From an uncultured Enterocloster sp. (GTDB lineage Bacteria > Bacillota > Clostridia > Lachnospirales > Lachnospiraceae), in NCBI GenBank assembly GCA_944382045.1, contig CALWMT010000014.1, forward strand, positions 1 through 20,312: a stretch of 20,312 nucleotides of DNA, given 5' to 3'. Made by a program: the position numbers and the translations under genes. Shown here piece by piece: positions 7,561-13,991 of the stretch. Each line of letters opens with the position of its first letter. Position 1 is the first letter of the stretch. Under the pieces are notes generated by a model. That model had not been told where the DNA came from. It saw only the letters and a list, made by a program, of their open reading frames with translations, and did no database searches.

Positions 7561-7589
7561 ATCATAACGCTTTTGTGTTGCAAATGCAA
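7561..7589 (-). promoter_or_regulatory. Predicted promoter of the Crp/Fnr regulator gene
   Basis: On the minus strand a TATGAT -10 box (7561-7566) is 17 nt from a weak TTGCAT -35 (7584-7589). The -35 lies inside the palindrome at 7576-7591, so a protein bound there would block or alter this promoter, consistent with autoregulation. Confidence 0.5.
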
Positions 7590-7591
7590 CA
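7576..7591. promoter_or_regulatory. Perfect 16-bp palindromic operator candidate
   Basis: TGTTGC-AAAT-GCAACA is a perfect 6+4+6 inverted repeat. Crp/Fnr dimers bind two 5-6 bp half sites separated by about 4-6 bp, so its form fits the adjacent regulator. It overlaps the predicted -35 of that gene. It also lies about 100 bp upstream of the predicted start of aconitase-operon transcription, a position compatible with remote activation or with action only on the regulator gene. Confidence 0.6.
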
Positions 7592-7649
7592 ATAATATCG
7601 GATTTGTACAGTAACAACTAAAAAACTGTGAATGCTACAATATAAAAGC

Positions 7650-7679
7650 TGGACAAACACGGGCTTCTGGTGCTATAGT
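7650..7679 (+). promoter_or_regulatory. Promoter of the aconitase-citrate synthase operon
   Basis: TGGACA (7650-7655, five of six matches to the sigma-A -35 box) and TATAGT (7674-7679, with an extended TGC just before it) are separated by 18 nt. Transcription would start near 7686, about 40 nt before the chosen ATG at 7727. Confidence 0.65.
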
Positions 7680-7726
7680 ATTAGACAATAGCATTGGAAG
7701 AAAGAAAACCAGGAGGTATGCGAAGT

Positions 7727-10042
7727 ATGGTATCATTGTATGACGGCGGCATTTATCTGGTAAACGGGACGGAGATCGTCCCTGAGAGGGAAGCTGGACG
7801 TGTGGAGGCTATGACCGGGAAGCCGGCGGATAAGCCGGAGGCGCGGAAGGGCACAATCGCCTACTCGATTTTGGAGGCCCACAATACATCCGGGAATATG
7901 GAGCATTTAAAAATACGTTTTGACGCCATGGCGTCCCACGATATCACATTTGTGGGAATCGTGCAGACGGCAAAGGCTTCGGGAATGGATCATTTTCCGC
8001 TGCCCTATGTGCTGACCAACTGCCACAATACGCTCTGCGCCGTGGGCGGAACCATCAATGAGGATGATCATATGTTTGGACTCTCTGCGGCGAAAAAGTA
8101 TGGCGGCATTTATGTTCCTCCTCACATTGCGGTAATCCATCAGTACATGCGGGAGATGATGGCGGGCTGCGGGAAGATGATCCTGGGTTCGGACAGCCAT
8201 ACCCGCTACGGGGCCCTGGGCACCATGGCCGTGGGAGAGGGCGGCGGAGAGCTGGTAAAGCAGCTTCTGGAGGACACCTACGATGTGGCCTGCCCACAGG
8301 TAATCGCCATCTATCTGGACGGAGCGCCTAAGCCCGGAACCGGCCCTCAGGATATCGCCCTGGCGATTATCGGCGCAGTATTTAAAAATGGATATGTGAA
8401 AAACAAGGTGATGGAGTTCGTGGGGCCGGGTGTGGCCTCCATGACCACGGACTTCCGCAACGGGGTGGACGTGATGACCACAGAGACCACCTGCCTGTCC
8501 TCCATCTGGCGCACAGACGAGGATACCAGGGAGTATCTGAAGCTCCATGGCAGAGAGGCGGATTACAGGAAGCTGGATCCCGCGGATGTGGCCTACTACG
8601 ATGGCTGTGTGTATGTGGATCTGTCCACAGTGAAGCCCATGATTGCCCTTCCCTTCCATCCCAGCAATACGTATGAGATTGATGAGCTGAAGGAAAATCT
8701 GACCGATATTCTGCGCCAGGTGGAGAAGGAGGCAGAGAAGGTATCCGGCGGACGGGCCTCCTTCACGCTTCTCGACAAGGTTAAGGACGGGGAGCTGATG
8801 GTTCAGCAGGCGGTGATCGCTGGCTGTGCCGGAGGCACCTACTCCAATATTATGGAGGCTGCGGCGGCTCTCAAGGGGAGAAACTGCGGCTGTGATGAGT
8901 TTTCTCTCTCCGTATATCCCTCCTCGCAGCCAGTGTTCGCCGACCTGGTGAAGAAGGGAGCAGTGTCTGATCTGATGGATGCGGGCGCGATCATCCGCAC
9001 CGCCTTCTGCGGCCCCTGCTTCGGCGCGGGAGACACCCCCTGCAACAATGGCCTGAGTATCCGCCATACCACCAGGAACTTCCCGAATCGTGAGGGCTCC
9101 AAGCCTGGAAACGGGCAGATGGCAGCGGTTGCCCTGATGGATGCCCGCTCTATCGCGGCCACTGCGGCAAACGGAGGCAGGCTGACCTCCGCATGGGAGA
9201 TGGACTGCTGGGGAAATGTTCCCGCCTATGCATTTGATGATACCTCTTATAAAAATAGAGTATACATGGGATGGGGAAAGGGGGACTCCGCAAGGGATCT
9301 GGTATATGGACCCAATATCAAGGATTGGCCCTCCATGAGTCCCCTGACGGATAATATTCTTCTTCGGGTATGCTCGAGGATTATGGATCCGGTTACTACA
9401 ACGGATGAGCTGATTCCCTCCGGTGAGACCTCCTCCTACCGGTCCAATCCGCTGGGACTGGCGGAGTTTACCCTGTCCCGCCGGGATCCGGACTATGTGG
9501 GGCGGACCAAGGCGGTTGACAGGCTGGAGAAGGCCCGCACAGGAGAGGGCGAGGCAGAGGAGCTGGCACTGGAGCCCGCTCTTGGAGAGATCTTCGACCG
9601 GATCCGGACAATTTCTGGAAATGAGAATGTGAAAGCGGGAGAGACGGAGATTGGAAGCCTGGTCTATGCAGTGAAGCCGGGTGACGGCTCCGCCAGGGAG
9701 CAGGCGGCAAGCTGCCAGCGGGTGATCGGAGGCCTTGCCAATATATGTAAGGAATATGCCACCAAGCGGTACCGCTCCAACGTGATCAACTGGGGTATGA
9801 TTCCCTTCCAGATGGAGGCGGAGCCGGATTTCGAGGTGGGCGATTATATCTATGTGCCGGGGATCAAGGAGGCGCTGGACGGGGATATGAAGGCGATTGC
9901 AGCCTATGTGATTCCCGCGGCAGCGGGCGAAGCACCCCGGGAGCTTTCGCTCTATATTGCGGATATGACGAATGAGGAGCGGGAGATTGTGAAGGCGGGA
10001 TGCCTGATCAATTTCAACCGGAAGCGTGCAGGAAAGGAGTGA
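7727..10042 (+). CDS. Aconitase-family hydratase (probable aconitate hydratase)
   Basis: Probable aconitase converting citrate to isocitrate by way of cis-aconitate, using a [4Fe-4S] cluster in the cytoplasm. Cluster ligands are predicted as Cys367 (GCAGGTYSN), Cys428 and Cys431 (FCGPCFGAGD); this 61+3 spacing is close to the classical C...CxxC pattern of aconitases. Other family motifs are NCHNTLCAVGG, GSDSHTRYGALGTMAVGEGG, and a C-terminal swivel domain with DGSAREQAA and SNVINWGMIPF. It is 771 residues long. It looks like the divergent YbhJ-like hydratase branch and not AcnA or AcnB, so specificity comes from context. The citrate synthase gene follows 5 nt later and icd is nearby, which strongly favours citrate as substrate. 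ATG 7727 was chosen because AGGAGG (7711-7716) is 10 nt upstream; ATG 7718 touches that site. Confidence 0.88.
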   Translation: MVSLYDGGIYLVNGTEIVPEREAGRVEAMTGKPADKPEARKGTIAYSILEAHNTSGNMEHLKIRFDAMASHDITFVGIVQTAKASGMDHFPLPYVLTNCHNTLCAVGGTINEDDHMFGLSAAKKYGGIYVPPHIAVIHQYMREMMAGCGKMILGSDSHTRYGALGTMAVGEGGGELVKQLLEDTYDVACPQVIAIYLDGAPKPGTGPQDIALAIIGAVFKNGYVKNKVMEFVGPGVASMTTDFRNGVDVMTTETTCLSSIWRTDEDTREYLKLHGREADYRKLDPADVAYYDGCVYVDLSTVKPMIALPFHPSNTYEIDELKENLTDILRQVEKEAEKVSGGRASFTLLDKVKDGELMVQQAVIAGCAGGTYSNIMEAAAALKGRNCGCDEFSLSVYPSSQPVFADLVKKGAVSDLMDAGAIIRTAFCGPCFGAGDTPCNNGLSIRHTTRNFPNREGSKPGNGQMAAVALMDARSIAATAANGGRLTSAWEMDCWGNVPAYAFDDTSYKNRVYMGWGKGDSARDLVYGPNIKDWPSMSPLTDNILLRVCSRIMDPVTTTDELIPSGETSSYRSNPLGLAEFTLSRRDPDYVGRTKAVDRLEKARTGEGEAEELALEPALGEIFDRIRTISGNENVKAGETEIGSLVYAVKPGDGSAREQAASCQRVIGGLANICKEYATKRYRSNVINWGMIPFQMEAEPDFEVGDYIYVPGIKEALDGDMKAIAAYVIPAAAGEAPRELSLYIADMTNEEREIVKAGCLINFNRKRAGKE

Positions 10043-10047
10043 TACCC

Positions 10048-11388
10048 ATGGCCAAGGAAAATTATCTGGCGCAGTTTTACGGAAAATCTCAGAATTATAC
10101 GGAGATTCCCAATAAATGGTACAAGGAATATAATGTAAAAAAGGGCCTGAGAAACGAGGATGGAACCGGCGTCCGGGTGGGACTTACCCGGATCGCGGAT
10201 GTTGTGGGATATGAGGAGACGGAAGAGGGCATCAAGGCTATCCCGGGAAAGCTTTATTACCGGGGAATCGATATCGTGGACCTGGTAAAGGGAAAGCTGG
10301 GAAGCCACTTTGGCTACGAGGAGGTATGCTTTCTCCTGCTCTTCGGCTATCTGCCCAAGAAGAAGGAGCTGGACCGGTTCTGCCAGGTGCTTCGGGACTT
10401 CTATGAGATTCCGGATGAGTTTGTGGAGATGAATCTTCTGCGCATGCCGGGAAAGAACCTGATGAATAAGCTCCAGGACGCAGTGCTTACCCTCTACAAT
10501 TATGATGAGGATCCGGACAACATTGATGTCTATGAGACGCTGGTAAAGGGGCTCAATCTTGTGGCAAAGCTCCCCTCCATCGCCTGCTATGCCTATCAGA
10601 GCAAGGTGCACTATTATGACAGGGACAGCCTGTTTATCCATTATGCCAATCCGGAGTATTCCATTGCGGAGAACTTCCTCAGCCTTCTGCGCAAGGACCA
10701 GAAATTCAGCCCCAAGGAGGCGGGGCTTCTGGATACTCTGCTCATGCTCCATGCGGACCACGGCGGCGGCAACAACTCTACATTTACCAATGTAGTGATT
10801 TCATCCACGGGCACGGATATTTATTCGACGATATCCGGAAGCATTGGCTCCCTCAAGGGGCCCCGCCACGGCGGCGCCAATATCAAGGTGGCGGAGATGA
10901 AGGACGCGGTGCTGGAGGAGACAGGCGGCTACGGCGCTTCTGATGAGAAAATCCGCCGGACCGTGGAGAAAATTATGGACGGAAGGCTCTATGACGGCTC
11001 GGGCCTGGTGTACGGCTTTGGACATGCAGTGTATACGATTTCCGACCCCAGGGCAGATATTCTCCGGGCCTACTGCCAGGCGGTTGCCAAGGAGAAGAAT
11101 ATGATGGAGGAGCTGGATTTCCACATGCGCTTTGAGCGGATCGCCCAGGAGGTGATGGCGGAGCGCAAGGGCAAGGCACTTCCCACCAATGTAGATTTTT
11201 ACAGCGGATTTGCCTACCATATGCTGGGAATTCCGAGGGACCTTTACACGCCCCTCTTTGTGATTGCCAGGATGGTGGGCTGGCTGGCCCACAACATAGA
11301 GAATAAGCTCTACGATGGACGGATCATGCGTCCGGCTACCAAGTATGTGGGGGAAAATCAGACCTACGTTCCTATGGAGGAGCGGTAA
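10048..11388 (+). CDS. gltA: Citrate synthase
   Basis: Condenses oxaloacetate with acetyl-CoA to citrate, entry to the oxidative branch that feeds 2-oxoglutarate and glutamate synthesis. The 446-residue protein carries the catalytic triad: His274 in GPRHGGAN, His326 in GFGHAVY and Asp383 in NVDFYSG. It also has HADHGGGNNSTFTN (from residue 235) and a closing WLAHNIENKLYDGRIMRP region. ATG 10048 is preceded by AAAGGAG (10033-10039) with 8-nt spacing. The site overlaps the end of the hydratase gene, whose TGA is at 10040-10042, so the two genes are one operon. A strong terminator begins right after its stop. The sequence is divergent from the E. coli enzyme and looks like a clostridial type; a Re-citrate synthase is excluded because that family is unrelated. 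Confidence 0.95.
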   Translation: MAKENYLAQFYGKSQNYTEIPNKWYKEYNVKKGLRNEDGTGVRVGLTRIADVVGYEETEEGIKAIPGKLYYRGIDIVDLVKGKLGSHFGYEEVCFLLLFGYLPKKKELDRFCQVLRDFYEIPDEFVEMNLLRMPGKNLMNKLQDAVLTLYNYDEDPDNIDVYETLVKGLNLVAKLPSIACYAYQSKVHYYDRDSLFIHYANPEYSIAENFLSLLRKDQKFSPKEAGLLDTLLMLHADHGGGNNSTFTNVVISSTGTDIYSTISGSIGSLKGPRHGGANIKVAEMKDAVLEETGGYGASDEKIRRTVEKIMDGRLYDGSGLVYGFGHAVYTISDPRADILRAYCQAVAKEKNMMEELDFHMRFERIAQEVMAERKGKALPTNVDFYSGFAYHMLGIPRDLYTPLFVIARMVGWLAHNIENKLYDGRIMRPATKYVGENQTYVPMEER

Positions 11389-11390
11389 AA

Positions 11391-11438
11391 AAAGAGCTTC
11401 GGCCTGTGCACGAATCGGTGCGGGCCGAAGCTCTTTTT
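11391..11438. terminator. Strong intrinsic terminator, probably bidirectional
   Basis: AAAGAGCTTCGGCC (11391-11404) pairs perfectly with GGCCGAAGCTCTTT (11423-11436), with a second small stem GCAC/GTGC inside. An A-run on one side and a T-run on the other let it work on both strands: after citrate synthase (+) and after the racemase gene (-). Confidence 0.9.
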
Positions 11439-11451
11439 CGCGCTCCGACAG

Positions 11452-12141
11452 TCAGCGGACTGCCAGCAGCGCTGCTTTTTTAGCATGCAGTATCGTGGTA
11501 TCAAAGACAGGCAGAGGGGAATCCGCCGGACGTATTAGAAGGCCGATTTCCGTGCATCCAAGGATGACGCCCTGGGCGCCCTGCCTCATGAGCTTTTCGA
11601 TGATTTTTACAAAGGCCTCCCTTGAGGCCGGGGAAATGATGCCGAGGCACAGCTCATCGTAGATCACGCGGTTGACTGTCTCGATGTCCGATTCATCAGG
11701 GATGAGAACGCGGATGCCCCGGTCCGTCAGCCTGCTCTTATAAAAATCCTGTGTCATCGTATACTTGGTGCCCAGAAGGGCGGCGGCTGTCACCCCGGCG
11801 CTCTCCAGTGCATCGGCAGCGGCATCCGCGATATGGATGATGGGGATGGACAGGCCCGCCTGGATTTGGGGTGCCACCTTGTGCATGGTGTTGGTGCAGA
11901 TTACGATATAATCTGCACCTGCCCGCTCCAGATTCTGGGCTGCGCGGCTCAGAAGAGAGGCACTTTTGTCCCACTCGCCGCTTGCCTGATAGGCCTCGAT
12001 CTCCGCAAAATCTACGCTGTGGAGCAGGATTTTTGCGGAATGCAGTCCGCCGAGCTCCTGCTTGACCGTCTCGTTGATGATCTGATAGTAGGTGACTGTG
12101 CTCTCCCAGCTCATGCCGCCCAAAAGACCCAGAGTTTTCAC
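11452..12141 (-). CDS. Aspartate/glutamate racemase family protein
   Basis: A 229-residue cofactor-independent amino-acid racemase. These enzymes invert the alpha-carbon with two cysteines; here Cys82 in ICTNTMH and Cys196 in ILGCTEIGLL are both present. The N-terminus MKTLGLLGGMSWEST is typical of the aspartate racemase (RacD/YgeA-like) group, not of MurI glutamate racemase. The probable product is D-aspartate, but D-glutamate or another amino acid cannot be excluded. The start is GTG at 12141, supported by GGAGG at 12151-12155 with 9-nt spacing. It lies 45 nt downstream of icd on the same strand, with no terminator between them, so it is probably co-transcribed with icd. The terminator at 11391-11438 ends this transcript. 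Confidence 0.88.
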   Translation of the reverse strand: MKTLGLLGGMSWESTVTYYQIINETVKQELGGLHSAKILLHSVDFAEIEAYQASGEWDKSASLLSRAAQNLERAGADYIVICTNTMHKVAPQIQAGLSIPIIHIADAAADALESAGVTAAALLGTKYTMTQDFYKSRLTDRGIRVLIPDESDIETVNRVIYDELCLGIISPASREAFVKIIEKLMRQGAQGVILGCTEIGLLIRPADSPLPVFDTTILHAKKAALLAVR

Positions 12142-12186
12142 TGCTTTATCCCTCCTTGCAAATGCTCTGCATATACCGGCGCTGTC

Positions 12187-13389
12187 TTATGCCTCCAGTC
12201 TCCTGGCAATAGCCTTGATGAAGCCCTCGCTGTTGAGCACGGTGGGGTTTTTCAGGGTGGTGATGAGGGCCAGATCCTTGGTCATCTCGCCAGCCTCAAT
12301 GGTGTCCAGCGTGGCCTTCTCCAGGCGGTCTGCGAACGCCATAAGCTCCTTATTGCCGTCCAGCTCGCCCCGCTTTCTCAGGGCTCCAGTCCAGGCAAAG
12401 ATAGTGGCCACGGAATTGGTGGAGGTCTCCTCACCCTTCAGGTGCTTGTAATAATGGCGCTGCACTGTGCCGTGGGCTGCCTCGTACTCATAGTTTCCAT
12501 CCGGGGATACAAGAACGGAGGTCATCATGGCCAGGGAGCCGAAGGCAGAGGAGATCATATCGCTCATCACGTCGCCGTCATAATTCTTGCAGGCCCAGAT
12601 ATAGCCGCCCTCGGATTTCATCACACGGGCAACGGCGTCATCGATCAGCGTGTAGAAATAGGTGATTCCCGCCTTCTCGAAGGCATCCTTGTACTCCGCG
12701 TCAAAGATCTCCTGGAAGATGTCCTTGAAGGTGTGGTCATATTTTTTCGAAATGGTGTCCTTGGTGGCAAACCAGAGCTCCTGCTTGGTGTCTAAGGCAT
12801 AGTTGAAGCAGCTTCTGGCAAAGCTCTCGATGGAGGGTGTCAGGTTGTGCATGCCCTGCACGATGCCGGGGCAGTCAAAGCTGTGGATTAATTCCCTGGT
12901 CTCCGTGCCGTCCGCTGCAGTGTAGACCAGCTCCGCCCTTCCAGCGCCGGGAATTTTCATCTCAACGCCCTTGTATACATCGCCGTAGGCATGTCTTGCG
13001 ATGGTGATGGGCTTCTTCCAGTTCTTCACGCAGGGCTCGATGCCCTTTACAACAATGGGAGCGCGGAACACAGTGCCGTCCAGGATGGCCCGGATGGTGC
13101 CGTTGGGGCTCTTCCACATCTCCTTCAGATTGTATTCCTTCACCCGTGCAGCGTTGGGAGTGATGGTAGCGCACTTTACCGCCACATGATGCTTCTTGGT
13201 GGCCAGCGCGGAGTCCACAGTCACCTGATCATTGGTCTTATCCCGGTACTCCAGGCCCAGGTCATAGTATTCTGTATTTAAGTCAATGTAGGGCAGAAGA
13301 AGGTCGTCCTTGATCATCTGCCAGAGAATGCGGGTCATCTCATCTCCATCCATCTCTACAATGGGATTTGCCATCTTGATTTTGTCCAT
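12187..13389 (-). CDS. icd: NADP-dependent isocitrate dehydrogenase
   Basis: Oxidative decarboxylation of isocitrate to 2-oxoglutarate with NADP, in the cytoplasm. The 400-residue protein belongs to the homodimeric, eukaryote-like class (like human IDH1/IDH2), not the E. coli class. Substrate-binding TIARHAYGDVYKG has Arg132, equal in number to human Arg132. Metal-binding aspartates lie in YTLIDDAVARVMKSEGG and CKNYDGDVMSDM. HGTVQRHYYKH holds the Arg-His pair typical of NADP use. ATG 13389 follows AAGGAGGA (about 13399-13406). A promoter lies about 100 nt upstream. Its product, 2-oxoglutarate, is the end point of the neighbouring hydratase and citrate synthase reactions, although icd is on the opposite strand and separately transcribed. 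Confidence 0.96.
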   Translation of the reverse strand: MDKIKMANPIVEMDGDEMTRILWQMIKDDLLLPYIDLNTEYYDLGLEYRDKTNDQVTVDSALATKKHHVAVKCATITPNAARVKEYNLKEMWKSPNGTIRAILDGTVFRAPIVVKGIEPCVKNWKKPITIARHAYGDVYKGVEMKIPGAGRAELVYTAADGTETRELIHSFDCPGIVQGMHNLTPSIESFARSCFNYALDTKQELWFATKDTISKKYDHTFKDIFQEIFDAEYKDAFEKAGITYFYTLIDDAVARVMKSEGGYIWACKNYDGDVMSDMISSAFGSLAMMTSVLVSPDGNYEYEAAHGTVQRHYYKHLKGEETSTNSVATIFAWTGALRKRGELDGNKELMAFADRLEKATLDTIEAGEMTKDLALITTLKNPTVLNSEGFIKAIARRLEA

Positions 13390-13490
13390 AATTCGTATCC
13401 TCCTTGTTAGGGTAATGCTGTCAGCTCGGGCGGCGGAAGGCTCAGCCTATGCTCTTGCCATTTTCTGTCCGCTGTCTGCTGCCTTTTTCT

Positions 13491-13519
13491 AGTATATAAC
13501 GATTTTGAAATGTGCACAA
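13491..13519 (-). promoter_or_regulatory. Promoter of the icd-racemase operon
   Basis: On the minus strand a TTGTGC -35 (13514-13519) and a TATACT -10 (13491-13496) are separated by 17 nt. The predicted start near 13484 gives an untranslated leader of about 95 nt before icd. Confidence 0.6.
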
Positions 13520-13560
13520 GCAGTTTTCTTTTGCCGGCCAATATGGTATGATGGAGGCTG

Positions 13561-13580
13561 GCGGCAGCTTGGCCTGCCGC
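13561..13580. repeat. GC-rich inverted repeat in the icd/beta-flower intergenic region
   Basis: GCGGCAG (13561-13567) and CTGCCGC (13574-13580) form a perfect 7-bp stem with a 6-nt loop, 47 nt before the small gene at 13628. No T-run follows, so it is not a typical terminator. It may be a leader hairpin or incidental. Apart from this and the icd promoter, the 13390-13627 gap shows nothing definite; TATGGT/TATGAT at 13542-13552 is a possible but weak -10 for the + gene. Confidence 0.4.
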
Positions 13581-13627
13581 GGCGTGTGCAGATGGGATAG
13601 AAAGCAATGGTTAGAGGAGACAGAGCA

Positions 13628-13990
13628 ATGGTATTTTATGATCGCAAGGGAGCTCCAGCGGTATATCTATTGAATGATGGGGAGCATCTTTATTTTTTTG
13701 ATGGAAGACCTGCCGCGTATCTGCTTGAGGATGCAGTGTACGCATTTGACGGGGAGCAGCTTGGATGGCTTGAGCGGGGCTGGATCCGGGACTTGGACGG
13801 GCGCTGCGTGCTCTTCGGGGATCAGCCGCTCTTTGAGGGGCCAGCCCGGCCATCCAGGAAGGAGCCGCCGGCGCGGCAGGAGCCTAAGGCCCGCCCCTTC
13901 CGGCGGCAGAGAAGGCAGAAGACGGCGAAGGCCGCCTATAAACCTGTCTGGAGTGATGTGAGTCCGGAACGCTTTTTTGGCCGGACATAA
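13628..13990 (+). CDS. Small 4-fold beta-flower protein with a basic tail
   Basis: A 120-residue protein whose first ~62 residues hold four short related strands with aligned aromatic-DG turns: YDRKGAPAVYLL, YFFDGRPAAYLL, YAFDGEQLGWL and IRDLDGRCVLFGD. This matches the 4-fold beta-flower domain seen in Firmicute proteins of unknown function. The second half is Pro-, Arg- and Lys-rich (PFRRQRRQKTAKAAYKPVW) and probably disordered, with a possible nucleic-acid or membrane-surface role (inference). The start at ATG 13628 is favoured over ATG 13607 because AGAGGAGA (13613-13620) is correctly placed only for the former. No membrane helix or signal peptide is visible. It converges on the EndoQ-helicase gene with one base between the stop codons. 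Confidence 0.75.
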   Translation: MVFYDRKGAPAVYLLNDGEHLYFFDGRPAAYLLEDAVYAFDGEQLGWLERGWIRDLDGRCVLFGDQPLFEGPARPSRKEPPARQEPKARPFRRQRRQKTAKAAYKPVWSDVSPERFFGRT

Positions 13991-13991
13991 T

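Noticed and set aside
7694..7726. Upstream starts (TTG 7694 or ATG 7718) for the hydratase gene
   Set aside because: TTG 7694 precedes the ribosome site and ATG 7718 abuts it; only ATG 7727 has proper spacing.
7907..9067. 386-codon minus-strand open frame opposite the hydratase gene
   Set aside because: It has no family motif, is rich in His and Gly, and its antisense partner has full aconitase motifs; a shadow frame.
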